Source: Rubellimicrobium arenae
GTDB lineage: Bacteria; Pseudomonadota; Alphaproteobacteria; Rhodobacterales; Rhodobacteraceae
Direction of reading: 5' to 3'
Length of the DNA stretch: 35,992 bases
NCBI RefSeq assembly: GCF_017916275.1
Contig: NZ_JAFMST010000021.1
Location: forward strand, 1 to 35,992
Part shown: positions 16,081 through 24,510 of the stretch, piece after piece
Layout of the letters: every line of letters begins with the position of its first letter
Numbering within the stretch: the first letter of the stretch is position 1
Position numbers and translations under genes: made by a program
The notes under the pieces: model-generated
Database searches by the model: none
What the model was told of the DNA's origin: nothing
What the model saw: only the letters and a program-made list of their open reading frames with translations

Positions 16081-17156
16081 CAGACCGCCCCCGAAACATC
16101 CGCGAGCCGGACGGGACGCCCCGTCTCGGCGGAACGTGCGACGGCGACCATGCCCCTGACCGAGGCCAACCCGTCCTCGATCGTCGCCGCCCCGGTGTCC
16201 GCCCCGGTCAGGATCGCCTCCGCGAACCCTTCCATCTGGCGCCGGTAGAAATGGCCGTCCGCCCCAAGGACGCGTGTCGTCGTCCCGGTCGCTTCGTGGA
16301 AGATGTCCACGTCCGAGCTCTTGTAGAACCAGGGGTTGTAGGTCTTGCCCACCACCGATCCGTTCTCGCCGTAGATCTGGAAGCCCTCGTGCCAGTCCAT
16401 CCGGACCGCCACCGTCAGGTCGAGATGCCCGAGCGTGCGGTTCGCGAAGGCCAGGTCGACGAACCAGCAATAGGCTCCGAACCGTTCGGACAGGCGGGCC
16501 TGCACCTCGGTAATCTCGCCACCGAAATACCGCGCCGTGTCGAGCAGATGGCACCCATGCGCGAGCATGTAGTAGCGCCGCCGGTCGGCCTTGGGGTCCT
16601 GCGCGGGCTTCCGCGTCGCGCCGCTCTTCACCATGAGGGGCTGGACGGCGTCGGTCATCGCATAGCGGTGCGTCGAGTCGCAGTACCAGGCCTTGAGCGC
16701 CAGCATCTCGCCCATCTCGTCGTGGATGAAGTCCCGCGCGCTCTGAAGCCCGGCGTCGAACCGCTTCATGTGGCCGACCTGAAGGAAGCGCCCCGACTCC
16801 CGGACAGCCCGCGCGAGGTCCTCGACCTCCTCGACGGCGACGCCGATGGGCTTTTCGCAAAGGACATGCTTGCCGGCCCGAAGGGCGGCAAGGCAGGCCG
16901 GAACGTGAAAGGCGTCGGCGGTGGCGACCACGACCGCGTCGAGGTCAGGGTCCGCGAGCATGTCATCGTAATCGGAGTAGGTGCGGTCCGGCGCGTGCGT
17001 CGCAGCCATCCGTTCCAGAAGATCCGGCGCGACGTCGCAGATCGCGTGAAGCCTGACGTTGCGGGCCTTGTTCGCGCTTTCGAAATGCGCGGCCTGCGAG
17101 ATGGGGCCGCAGCCGAGGATGCCCACCCTCAGCTGGCGCTGATCCGTTCCGTCCAC
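16080..17156 (-). CDS. Gfo/Idh/MocA-family sugar dehydrogenase
   Basis: A 358-residue NAD(P)-dependent oxidoreductase. The N-terminal Rossmann motif is VGILGCGPIS; the catalytic lysine lies in LCEKPIG, and the C-terminal beta-sheet domain carries the DTARYFGGEITEVQA region typical of the family. The GTG at 17156 is preceded by AGGGAGGGG at good spacing and puts the Rossmann strand close to the N-terminus; a longer ATG-initiated form (17354) would add 66 residues without family similarity. It is the first gene of the leftward sugar operon and its stop overlaps the start of the TIM-barrel gene. Family members oxidise a hydroxyl of inositols, sugars, levoglucosan or glycosides; the substrate here is not identifiable. 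Confidence 0.87.
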   Translation of the reverse strand: MDGTDQRQLRVGILGCGPISQAAHFESANKARNVRLHAICDVAPDLLERMAATHAPDRTYSDYDDMLADPDLDAVVVATADAFHVPACLAALRAGKHVLCEKPIGVAVEEVEDLARAVRESGRFLQVGHMKRFDAGLQSARDFIHDEMGEMLALKAWYCDSTHRYAMTDAVQPLMVKSGATRKPAQDPKADRRRYYMLAHGCHLLDTARYFGGEITEVQARLSERFGAYCWFVDLAFANRTLGHLDLTVAVRMDWHEGFQIYGENGSVVGKTYNPWFYKSSDVDIFHEATGTTTRVLGADGHFYRRQMEGFAEAILTGADTGAATIEDGLASVRGMVAVARSAETGRPVRLADVSGAV

Positions 17157-17229
17157 GACGGCCCCTCCCTGTTCTTTGTCGGACAAGCCCCGCACGGAGC
17201 CCGGTCCCACCTTATCCTCGCTCAGTTGT

Positions 17230-17257
17230 ATCTTACGGACGTGCGGCGACGCGGCAA
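17230..17257 (-). promoter_or_regulatory. Candidate promoter of the leftward sugar operon
   Basis: On the minus strand TTGCCG (17257-17252) and TAAGAT (17235-17230) are 16 bases apart, inside the only AT-richer island of the divergent region, 73 bases upstream of the GTG start. The fit to consensus is moderate (4 of 6 in each hexamer). Confidence 0.35.
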
Positions 17258-17338
17258 GATGCCCATCCGGCCGGGTCCATCGCCGGGCGTTGATCCTGGG
17301 CGAGCCAAACCCACATGCTCGGAACGAAGGGGAATCAG

Positions 17339-17599
17339 ATGCGTCTTGAGCCAAGGCCGGACGGCGGCTTCACGATCGATGCGGAGGATCTGGGGCCGTT
17401 GCTGGGGATCGACCCGCCGGAGGTTCCTGCCCTGCTGCGGGACGGCCGTATCGCCAGCCGCTTCGAACGGGGCGAAGGCGATGACATGGGACGATTCCGC
17501 GTGACGTTCCGGCATGGCGGCGTGACGCTGCGGCTGGTGCTCGACGCCGATGGGACTGTGATCGGGCAAAGCCGGATCAAGGGGCCCCCGCCACGATGA
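17339..17599 (+). CDS. Small DUF6522-like protein
   Basis: An 86-residue soluble protein. The sequence (an FTIDAEDLGPLLGI segment, then alternating strands VTFRHGGVTLRLVLDADG and an end GQSRIKGP) resembles small proteins annotated as DUF6522 in Rhodobacterales and Rhizobiales; function unknown. The ATG at 17339 has AAGGGG ahead of it and removes eight unsupported codons. It overlaps the DUF454 gene by ATGA (17596-17599), so the two are translated together. The pair lies just ahead of the pseudoazurin gene; in related genomes such pairs are found with respiratory genes, which is my recollection and not something the sequence shows. Confidence 0.72.
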   Translation: MRLEPRPDGGFTIDAEDLGPLLGIDPPEVPALLRDGRIASRFERGEGDDMGRFRVTFRHGGVTLRLVLDADGTVIGQSRIKGPPPR

Positions 17600-17958
17600 T
17601 CCCGGTCCGCCTGCTCTGGAACGTCCTCGGATACGTTGCGCTCGTGTTGGGGATCATCGGCATCGCGCTGCCGCTCTTGCCGACGACACCCTTCATCCTC
17701 CTGGCCGCCTTTGCGTTCGGCAAGGGATCGCCCCGGATGCGCCGGATGCTCGAGGAAAGCCGATATTTCGGCCCGGCCATCCGGGACTGGGAGGCGCGGG
17801 GCGCGATCCGCCCCCGGCACAAGGCCATGGCCTGCCTTCTCATGGGCGGATCGCTCGTGGCGAGCGTGCTGCTGGGCTTGGGCGTCGGGTTGATCGTGGT
17901 GCAGGGGGCCGTGCTGCTGACGGTGATGGGATATCTCCTGACGCGTCCTTCCGCCTGA
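17596..17958 (+). CDS. DUF454 (YbaN-family) inner-membrane protein
   Basis: A 120-residue membrane protein of the YbaN/DUF454 family. Its first helix, NVLGYVALVLGIIGIALPLLPTTPF with the conserved PLLPTTPF motif, is diagnostic. A polar loop with FGKGSPRMRRMLEES and FGPAIRDWEARGAI follows, then two closely spaced hydrophobic helices at about 75-115. Function is unknown. It is coupled to the upstream DUF6522-like gene by a four-base overlap and ends 39 bases before the FNR-type box of the pseudoazurin gene. Confidence 0.88.
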   Translation: MIPVRLLWNVLGYVALVLGIIGIALPLLPTTPFILLAAFAFGKGSPRMRRMLEESRYFGPAIRDWEARGAIRPRHKAMACLLMGGSLVASVLLGLGVGLIVVQGAVLLTVMGYLLTRPSA

Positions 17959-17996
17959 GCACCGGGGCCGCGAGGAGCCATTTCCGTGGTTCGTAT

Positions 17997-18010
17997 TTGA
18001 TGCGGATCAA
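17997..18010 (+). promoter_or_regulatory. FNR/Dnr/NnrR-type binding site
   Basis: TTGATGCGGATCAA is a perfect match to TTGAT-N4-ATCAA, the site bound by FNR/CRP-family oxygen and nitric oxide regulators (FnrL, FnrP, NNR/NnrR, Anr, Dnr). Its centre lies 75 bases before the pseudoazurin ATG, which fits a class II activator at about -41.5 with a ~30-base leader. Expression under low oxygen or during denitrification is therefore expected. Confidence 0.8.
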
Positions 18011-18078
18011 GGTCACCGTCCGCTTCGTCCGCCATGACCTGCCGCACAACGATCGGGACATGTGGAAAGGACCACTCA

Positions 18079-18516
18079 ATGCTCGCCAAGACCCTCACCC
18101 TCACGGCCGCCTTCGCGCTCCTGGCCGGGGCAGCTGCCGCAGCGGACTTCGAGGTGCAGATGCTCAACAAGGGCGCGGACGGCGCCATGGTCTTCGAGCC
18201 CGGCTTCATCCGGGTCCAGCCCGGCGACACGATCCACTTCGTCGCGACCGACAAGGGTCACAACGTCGCTTCGATCGACGACATGCTGCCCGAAGGGGTC
18301 GAACCATTCCACGGCGACATGGGCAAGGACTATACCCTGACCGTCACGACCGAAGGGCTCTACGGCGTGAAGTGCACCCCGCACGCGGCCATGGGCATGG
18401 TGGCCCTGATCGAGGTGGGCGCGCCGACGAACCAGGATGCCGTGACCGCCGCCGCCGACAAGCTGCGCGGCAAAGCCAAGGAACGCTTCGCGGCCGATCT
18501 GGCGCAAGTCCAGTGA
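18079..18516 (+). CDS. paz: Pseudoazurin (periplasmic type I copper protein)
   Basis: A 145-residue precursor with a clear signal peptide (to the AAAA|ADFEV region near residue 21) and a cupredoxin domain. The copper ligands are visible: His in KGHNV, and Cys, His and Met in [10 protein letters not shown]. The N-terminal [17 protein letters not shown] and the C-terminal helices are those of pseudoazurins, which carry electrons from the cytochrome bc1 complex to copper nitrite reductase and nitrous oxide reductase. The ATG at 18079 follows GGAAAGGA. A perfect FNR-type box upstream supports anaerobic control. No nir, nor or nos genes are in the window, so its partner enzymes lie elsewhere. Confidence 0.93.
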   Translation: MLAKTLTLTAAFALLAGAAAAADFEVQMLNKGADGAMVFEPGFIRVQPGDTIHFVATDKGHNVASIDDMLPEGVEPFHGDMGKDYTLTVTTEGLYGVKCTPHAAMGMVALIEVGAPTNQDAVTAAADKLRGKAKERFAADLAQVQ

Positions 18517-18561
18517 CCTGAGCCCGGGCGGCGGAGACATGGCCGCCGCCCGGACCCGAAC

Positions 18562-19482
18562 CTAGTCGCGCGGGATGATGGCCCCTCGGACGCCGATGAT
18601 CCGGGACGCCAGCGCATGGCCGGCCGCCGCCGCCGCCGCCACATCGGACCCGCCGATCCGCGCGGCGAGGTAGCCCGCATTGAAGCCGTCGCCTGCAGCG
18701 GTCGTGTCCACGACCGTCGGCGCCGGCTGGAAGTCCCCCCTGGGAAGGGCCTGGCCCTCGGCCCAGAGATGGGGGCCAGCTGCGCCGTCCTTCAGCGCAA
18801 TCTCGCGGACACCCTTTCGGGCCAGCCGTTCGAAAAGATCCGGCACATCCTCGGTCGGGTACAACCGCGCCTCGTCGTCGCGCGACGGCAGGGCGATCGT
18901 GGTCGCATCCCACATCATGGAAAACGCCGAGCGGGCCGCGTCCTCGCTCTCCCAGAGCCGGGGACGGTAGTTCGTGTCGAAGGCGATGGTCTTGCCGGAC
19001 GCCTTCAACCAGCTGCACTGGGCAATCAGCTTCATGCGGTGCTCCGGCGGGAGGATGGCCAGCGAGATCCCGGACAGGAACACGGTGTCGAACCGCCCCA
19101 GCACCTCGGGGTCGAGCGCACCAGCCGCGAACATGGACCGCGCTGCCGATTCGCTTCGCCAGTAGGAAAAGGTGCGTTCGCCCCTGTTGTCCACCGCTAT
19201 GGCATAGATGCCGGGCAGGCGGCCCGGAAGCCGGGCGATGCCGGATGTGTCGAGCCCCTCGCCCTCCATGACCGCGATCATGTGATCCGAGAACGCGTCG
19301 TCGCCCAGCGCCGTCAGGTAGGCGACCTGCGCATCGCCGCCCAAGGCACGTTGCAGGTAAATGGCCGTGTTGAGGGTGTCGCCCGCCACGCCGAAGTTCA
19401 GCCGCATCTCGCGCGGGCTCATCCCCGACAGTTCGATCATCGGCTCTCCAAGGCATGCGATGCGGGTGGGCGTCTGGGTCAT
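18562..19482 (-). CDS. kdgK: 2-keto-3-deoxygluconate kinase (PfkB family)
   Basis: A 306-residue PfkB-type carbohydrate kinase. N-terminal CLGEPMIELSG and the glycine-rich NFGVAGDTLNTAIYL are substrate-side motifs; IAFDTNYRPRLWES is characteristic of 2-keto-3-deoxygluconate kinases; and DTTAAGDGFNAGYLA carries the catalytic aspartate and anion hole. It phosphorylates KDG to KDPG in uronate, pectin and gluconate breakdown feeding the Entner-Doudoroff aldolase. The ATG at 19482 has AGGAGG in front of it. It converges on the pseudoazurin gene and is divergent from the haloperoxidase gene, so it appears monocistronic. Confidence 0.88.
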   Translation of the reverse strand: MTQTPTRIACLGEPMIELSGMSPREMRLNFGVAGDTLNTAIYLQRALGGDAQVAYLTALGDDAFSDHMIAVMEGEGLDTSGIARLPGRLPGIYAIAVDNRGERTFSYWRSESAARSMFAAGALDPEVLGRFDTVFLSGISLAILPPEHRMKLIAQCSWLKASGKTIAFDTNYRPRLWESEDAARSAFSMMWDATTIALPSRDDEARLYPTEDVPDLFERLARKGVREIALKDGAAGPHLWAEGQALPRGDFQPAPTVVDTTAAGDGFNAGYLAARIGGSDVAAAAAAGHALASRIIGVRGAIIPRD

Positions 19483-19603
19483 GGCAGCCTCCTCTTGGCC
19501 CGCGCAGGGATAGCGTGATGGCTGGCGTCCGACCAGAGCGTGAAATCCCTTTCCTGGCCTCACGTTCCATGGCTTTCTTCCGGCAGGGGAATGGAGGGCG
19601 TCC

Positions 19604-20905
19604 ATGCGCGTCGTGCAAGGACTGGCGGCTCTGGCCGCGGGATTGATGCTGTCGGGGGCGGCGCAGGCCGGACCGTCGCCCGAGGAGGTGTTCGACACGA
19701 ACACGCGACTCGCGCTCGAACTCGTGCGCCATACGCCGACAGCCTCCCCGCCCGTCGCGAGCCGCGCCTTCGCCTATCTTTACGTCACTGCCTACGAGAC
19801 CGTCGCCGCCGGCTCGGACGACCTCCTGAGCCTTGCGGGGCAACTCAACGACCTGACACCCGGACCCGTGCGGGAGGCTAACCTCCCTTACGACGATGCG
19901 GTGGCGCTCGAGGCGGCGCTGGCGACGGTGCTGCGCGAACTGTTCTCCAACACCGGGCCCACGGGCCAGCGCGCTCTCGACCATCTGTCCCGCCACCTGG
20001 CCGAAGGCGTGGCCGAGGGGCTGGCGCCGGACCTCGTGGATCGTAGCCGGGCGCAGGGCGAGGCGACCGCGCGACATATCCTGGCCTGGGCCGACGGCGA
20101 CGGGGGCAGTACCATCGAGAACATGGGCTTTCCCATGACCTACGACCCGGGCAAGGCGCCCGGCACCTGGGTTCCGACCAGCCGCATCGTCCAGCAGCAG
20201 GCCCCCCTTCTTCCGGGCTGGGGGACGAACCGGACCTTCGCCATGCCGGACGGAGCCGCCTGCCCCCTGCCGCCCCCGCCCGCCTACAGCGAAGACCCCG
20301 CATCCGCCTTCATGGCCGAGGCCCGGGAGGTTCTCGACGCCCGGCGTGACATGGCGCCCGAGCAGCAGGCGATCGCCCGCTTCTGGTCGGACGACCCCAT
20401 GCTGTCCTCCACCCCGCCCGGCCACTGGATCTCCATCGCCCAGCAGGTGCTGGACGAGCAGGAGGCAGACCTGGAGACCCGGGTCGAGCTGATGGCCAGG
20501 CTGGGGGTCGCCATGGCCGACGCCTTCATCGGCTGCTGGCACGAGAAGTTCCGCTACAACCTGATCCGGCCCGTGACCTACATCCGGGCGCATCTGGACC
20601 CGGCCTTCGAGCCTCTGCTGATCACGCCGCCTTTCCCCGAATACCCCTCGGGGCACAGCACGCAGTCGGCGGCTGCCGCGACGGTGCTCGAGGCCGCCTT
20701 CGGCGCGGACCACGCCTTTGTCGACGCCACCCATGAGGATGACGGACTGCCCGCGCGGCAGTTCCCCAGCTTCTGGGCCGCCGCGGAGGAAGCGGCGCTG
20801 TCACGGCTCTATGGCGGCATCCACTTCCGGTCCGCGATCGAGATGGGGCTGGAGCAGGGCCGCTGCGTCGGGGCGCACGCCATCGCGCTGAGGACCCGCC
20901 GGTGA
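19604..20905 (+). CDS. Exported vanadium-dependent haloperoxidase-type PAP2 protein
   Basis: A 433-residue exported protein: a signal peptide through AAQA|GPSP near residue 22, then an all-helical haloperoxidase domain. The vanadate-binding set of vanadium chloroperoxidases is complete: K315 and R322 in KFRYNLIRP, S349-G350-H351 in PEYPSGHST, and R401 and H407 in RLYGGIHFRS. The 7- and 6-residue spacings match the fungal and bacterial enzymes. The same scaffold serves PAP2 acid phosphatases, but the length and the KFRYNLIRP context favour the bacterial VHPO-like group; halide specificity cannot be read. Expected activity is periplasmic oxidation of halides with H2O2, or phosphatase action. 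It overlaps the following UnbV-type gene (GTGA, 20902-20905). Confidence 0.85.
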   Translation: MRVVQGLAALAAGLMLSGAAQAGPSPEEVFDTNTRLALELVRHTPTASPPVASRAFAYLYVTAYETVAAGSDDLLSLAGQLNDLTPGPVREANLPYDDAVALEAALATVLRELFSNTGPTGQRALDHLSRHLAEGVAEGLAPDLVDRSRAQGEATARHILAWADGDGGSTIENMGFPMTYDPGKAPGTWVPTSRIVQQQAPLLPGWGTNRTFAMPDGAACPLPPPPAYSEDPASAFMAEAREVLDARRDMAPEQQAIARFWSDDPMLSSTPPGHWISIAQQVLDEQEADLETRVELMARLGVAMADAFIGCWHEKFRYNLIRPVTYIRAHLDPAFEPLLITPPFPEYPSGHSTQSAAAATVLEAAFGADHAFVDATHEDDGLPARQFPSFWAAAEEAALSRLYGGIHFRSAIEMGLEQGRCVGAHAIALRTRR

Positions 20906-22485
20906 TCCGCGCATCGATCCTGATCGGGCTTCTTGCCACCGCCGCCCGTGCCGAGGATCTGACGATCCCGACCTTCGTGGAGGAGACCGACGCGTCCGGC
21001 GTCCTGAGTTCCTATGACGGGGACTGGGAGTACATGGTGGGCGGAGGCGTCGCGGCCTTCGATTGCTCAGGCGACGGATTTCCCGACCTGGCCCTTGCCG
21101 GCGGCACCTCGCCCGCATCTCTCTGGCGCAACCGCTCGGCTCAGGGCGGGCCGTTGCGGTTCGAGAAGGTGGAGAGCGGCATCGAGATGGAGGCGGTGAC
21201 CGGCGCCTATCCGCTGGATATCGACGGGGACGGCCAGCAGGACCTCATGCTCCTGCGCCAGGGTGAATCTGCGCTGATGCGCGGCCTCGGCGACTGCCGC
21301 TTCGAGCGCGCCAACGCCTCTTGGAGCTTCCAAGCCCAAAGCGCCTGGGGCTCGGCGTTCTCGGCCACCTGGGAGGACGGCCAGGACTGGCCCACGCTCG
21401 CGGTCGGGTCCTACATCGACCCGGGGGAGGAGTTCTTCCCCTGGGGCAGCTGCACCGACAACGTGCTCTACCGCCCGGATGGCCGCCGCTTCGCGACGCC
21501 TGCGCCCCTGTCCCCAAGCTTCTGCGCGCTGTCGATGCTGTTCACAGACTGGGACCGCTCGGGCACGCCATCGCTGCGGATCGCCAACGACCGGGAGTAC
21601 TTCAAGGGCGGGCAGGAACAGATGTGGCGCCTGCCTCCGGGCGGCGACCCGACGCTCTACACCGCGGAGGACGGGTGGAAGCCGCTCCGGATCTGGGGCA
21701 TGGGCATCGCCTCGCGCGATCTCGATCTGGACGGATATCCCGAATACGCGCTGAGCAGCATGGCCGACAACAAGCTGCAAACGCTCGCGCAGGCGCCGCT
21801 GGACGGCTCCTCCGCACCGCGTCCCGATTACGTCGACGTGGCCTTTCCCAAACACGCCATCGCGCAGCGCCCCTACACAGGCGACGATGTCCGACCCTCG
21901 ACGGCGTGGCATGTGGAGTTCGCGGACGTGAACAACGACGCCCGGCCCGACCTGTTCATCGCAAAGGGGAACGTGGACCAGATGCCGGACTTTGCGGCGG
22001 AGGACCCGAACAACCTTCTGCTCCTGCAGGCGGACGGCACCTTCCGCGAGGCGGGCCTGGAGGCCGGGGTGGCCAGCATGGGCGTGTCGAGGGGTGCGAC
22101 CCTGGCCGACCTGAACCTCGACGGACGGCCCGACCTCGTCGTGACCAACCGGCGCGCGAACGCGCAGGTCTGGCGCAACACGACCCCGGGGGCCGGGCAC
22201 TGGCTGGAGCTGCGGCTCCGGCAGGATGGCGGCAACCGCGATGCCGTGGGCGCCTGGATCGAGGTGCGGCTTCCGGACGGCGTCCATTCGCGCGAGGTCA
22301 CGGTCGGCGGCGGACAGGCCGGCGGCGCAATGGGATGGTGGCACATGGGCCTGGGCTCCGCGGCCGAGGCCGAGGTTCGGGTGCTCTGGCCCGACGGGAG
22401 GGAGGGCGACTGGGAAGCCCTGCCCGCCGACGGCTTCTATGTCCTGAGCCCCGATGCGCCGGCAAGTCGCTGGTCGCCGGGCTGA
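20902..22485 (+). CDS. Exported FG-GAP/VCBS repeat protein with C-terminal ASPIC/UnbV domain
   Basis: A 527-residue secreted protein of the CRTAC1-like type. A short signal peptide (GLLATAARA|ED) precedes a beta-propeller made of FG-GAP-like repeats with Ca2+-binding loops: DCSGDGFPDL, DIDGDGQQDL, DLDLDGYPEY, DVNNDARPDL, DLNLDGRPDL. The last ~75 residues are an ASPIC/UnbV domain: GAWIEVRLPDG, a GGGQAGG segment, the HMGLG motif and VRVLWPDG. Several cysteines could form disulfides. GTG is the start, overlapping the stop of the haloperoxidase gene. Function of this family in bacteria is not settled; propellers of this kind usually bind ligands or surfaces. Confidence 0.87.
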   Translation: MIRASILIGLLATAARAEDLTIPTFVEETDASGVLSSYDGDWEYMVGGGVAAFDCSGDGFPDLALAGGTSPASLWRNRSAQGGPLRFEKVESGIEMEAVTGAYPLDIDGDGQQDLMLLRQGESALMRGLGDCRFERANASWSFQAQSAWGSAFSATWEDGQDWPTLAVGSYIDPGEEFFPWGSCTDNVLYRPDGRRFATPAPLSPSFCALSMLFTDWDRSGTPSLRIANDREYFKGGQEQMWRLPPGGDPTLYTAEDGWKPLRIWGMGIASRDLDLDGYPEYALSSMADNKLQTLAQAPLDGSSAPRPDYVDVAFPKHAIAQRPYTGDDVRPSTAWHVEFADVNNDARPDLFIAKGNVDQMPDFAAEDPNNLLLLQADGTFREAGLEAGVASMGVSRGATLADLNLDGRPDLVVTNRRANAQVWRNTTPGAGHWLELRLRQDGGNRDAVGAWIEVRLPDGVHSREVTVGGGQAGGAMGWWHMGLGSAAEAEVRVLWPDGREGDWEALPADGFYVLSPDAPASRWSPG

Positions 22486-22486
22486 C

Positions 22487-23485
22487 CTAGCGAAGCCGGC
22501 GGCCGGCGGCGTCGAACCGCAGCGATCGCGGCGGCTCGGGCGTCAGCTGGACGGCCTCGTCCACCGAAAAGTCCTGCTCGCCGAAAAGTCGGACCGTCAG
22601 GAGGCCGTGCACCTCGGAGCGGACATAGACGAGCGTCTCGCCTCCAAGCTTCTCCACATGGCTGACGGTCCCTGGGATCGCGTTACCCTGGCGCGAGATG
22701 GCGAGATGCTCGGGCCGCACGCCGACCGTGTCCGCGCTCTCGCCCAGGGCGGCCCCCTTCAGGAAGTTCATCCGGGGCGATCCGATGAAGCCCGCGACAA
22801 AGGTGTTGGCCGGATCGTTGTAAAGTTCCATGGGGCGGCCGACCTGCTCCACCTGCCCGGCCCGCAGCACCACGATCCGGTCGGCCAGCGTCATGGCCTC
22901 GACCTGATCGTGGGTGACGTAGATCATGGTCGCCCCAAGCTCCCGGTGGAGGCGCGCGATCTCGATCCGCGTGGCGACCCTCAGCGCGGCGTCGAGGTTC
23001 GACAGGGGCTCGTCGAACAGGAAGAGGCTCGGCGTCCGGACGATGGCGCGCCCGATCGCGACGCGCTGCCGCTGGCCGCCGGACAGTTCGGCGGGGCGCC
23101 GCTCGAGGTAGGGGTCCAGCGCCAGCATCGCCGAAGCACGACCCACCGCCTGCGCGATCTCGGACCGAGGCGCGCCGGCCTGCCGCAGCGCCAACCCCAT
23201 GTTGTCGCGAACGGTGAGGTGGGGATAGAGCGCGTAGCTTTGGAACACCATGGCGATCCCCCGCTTGGCGGGCGCCACGGCGGTCACGTCCTGTCCGTCG
23301 AGAACCACGGCCCCGGAGGTCACGTCCTCCAGCCCGGCGATCATCCGCAGGAGGGTAGACTTCCCGCAACCCGATGGTCCGACGAAGACCACGAACTCGC
23401 CGTCTTTGACCGACAGGTCGATGCCCTTGATGATCTCGGTCTTGCCGAACACCTTGGTGACGTTGCGAAGTTCCAGCGACCCCAT
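22487..23485 (-). CDS. CUT1-family sugar ABC transporter ATPase (UgpC/MsmK-like)
   Basis: A 332-residue ATPase of carbohydrate uptake transporters. Walker [11 protein letters not shown]-loop [13 protein letters not shown], signature LSGGQRQR, Walker [13 protein letters not shown] and switch [11 protein letters not shown] are all present; the C-terminal ~90 residues form the OB/TOBE regulatory domain (VGVRPEHL). The ATG at 23485 overlaps the preceding dehydrogenase stop (TGATG). It is the last gene of the leftward amino-sugar operon and ends two bases from the stop of the UnbV gene on the other strand. Confidence 0.93.
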   Translation of the reverse strand: MGSLELRNVTKVFGKTEIIKGIDLSVKDGEFVVFVGPSGCGKSTLLRMIAGLEDVTSGAVVLDGQDVTAVAPAKRGIAMVFQSYALYPHLTVRDNMGLALRQAGAPRSEIAQAVGRASAMLALDPYLERRPAELSGGQRQRVAIGRAIVRTPSLFLFDEPLSNLDAALRVATRIEIARLHRELGATMIYVTHDQVEAMTLADRIVVLRAGQVEQVGRPMELYNDPANTFVAGFIGSPRMNFLKGAALGESADTVGVRPEHLAISRQGNAIPGTVSHVEKLGGETLVYVRSEVHGLLTVRLFGEQDFSVDEAVQLTPEPPRSLRFDAAGRRLR

Positions 23486-24510
23486 CAGAGCCTCACCGGC
23501 TGGCCGGAGCGCACGCTCTCGTCGGCCGCAAGACAGACGGCGAGCGAACGGACGGCATCCTGCAGATGGCGCGACAGGTCCAGATCCTCGCGGATCGCGC
23601 GGGCGACGAAGGCCTGCTCGCGGTCGCAAAGCTCCTGGTGGCCCGGCTCGTCCTCCATGGACAGGTCCTCGTCGCCCTGGCCCACGCGGTGCACCCGGAT
23701 CAGGGAGGTCTTGGTGTGGGTATCGATGTCGTCGGACCGGGCGCTGTCGGGCATCCGGATCGAGACGGCGCCGCGCGGGCTGACCACATCCTTCACGAAG
23801 AAGGCGGTGTCCGACATCATCGGACCCCATCCGGCCTCGTACCAGCCGCAGGAGCCGTCGGCGAAGAGCACCTGGAAGTGGCCATAGTTGTACATCTCGG
23901 GCGCGACCTCCTCGGACAGGCGCAGGCCCATGCCGCGAACCTCGACCGGCGGCGCGTCGGTGATCTGGCACATGACGTCCACGTAATGCACCCCGCAGTC
24001 CACGATGGGCGAGGTCGTCCGCATGAGCGCCTTGTGCACCTCCCAGGTCGGGCCGCTGCTCTGCTGGTTGAGGTTGAGGCGGAAGACATAAGGGCCGCCG
24101 AGCGCGCGGGACTCCTCGATGAGGCGGATCCAGCTCGGGTGGTGGCGGAGGATGTAGCCGACGACGACCTTCTTGCCAGTGCGCTGCGCCGCCTCGGCCA
24201 CCCGCTGGGCGTCGGCGACGGTCGTGGCGAGTGGTTTCTCGACGAACACATGCGCCCCCGCCTCAAGGGCCGCGACCGCGTAATCGGCATGGCTGTCCGA
24301 ATAGGTCGCGATGCAGACCAGGTCGGGCGCGAGCCGCCGCAGCGCCTCGTGGTAGTCCTGCAGGATCTCATGCCCCGCCAGTTCCGGCGGCAGGTCCACC
24401 GGAGAGCGGTTCACAAGGCCGACGATTTCGAAGTCCGGGTTGTGGGCGTAGGCCAGCGCGTGGCTCAGCCCCATGTTCCCAAGGCCCGCGACGAGGACGC
24501 GGAGGGTCAT
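23485..24510 (-). CDS. Gfo/Idh/MocA-family oxidoreductase
   Basis: A 341-residue NAD(P)-dependent dehydrogenase: Rossmann motif [14 protein letters not shown], catalytic lysine in FVEKPLATT, and the substrate-domain segment [14 protein letters not shown] with a conserved histidine. It is unlike the other Gfo/Idh/MocA protein of the window (16080-17156), so the two are not recent duplicates. It is embedded between a CUT1 permease gene (4-base overlap) and the ATPase gene (1-base overlap), so it acts on the imported sugar or a derivative of it. Family members also include N-acetylhexosaminidases of the GH109 type that use NAD in catalysis; which applies is open. Confidence 0.88.
   Translation of the reverse strand: MTLRVLVAGLGNMGLSHALAYAHNPDFEIVGLVNRSPVDLPPELAGHEILQDYHEALRRLAPDLVCIATYSDSHADYAVAALEAGAHVFVEKPLATTVADAQRVAEAAQRTGKKVVVGYILRHHPSWIRLIEESRALGGPYVFRLNLNQQSSGPTWEVHKALMRTTSPIVDCGVHYVDVMCQITDAPPVEVRGMGLRLSEEVAPEMYNYGHFQVLFADGSCGWYEAGWGPMMSDTAFFVKDVVSPRGAVSIRMPDSARSDDIDTHTKTSLIRVHRVGQGDEDLSMEDEPGHQELCDREQAFVARAIREDLDLSRHLQDAVRSLAVCLAADESVRSGQPVRL

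Noticed and set aside
17157-17354. N-terminal extension of the Gfo/Idh/MocA protein to the far upstream ATG
   Set aside because: The extra 66 residues have no family similarity and would cover the promoter region; the GTG at 17156 has a strong ribosome binding site.
18344-20734. Very long minus-strand open frame (about 800 codons) across kdgK and the haloperoxidase gene
   Set aside because: It is composed of Arg/Gly/Pro/Ala-rich translation of other genes read in the wrong frame, a common effect of high GC content; the true genes carry complete family motifs.
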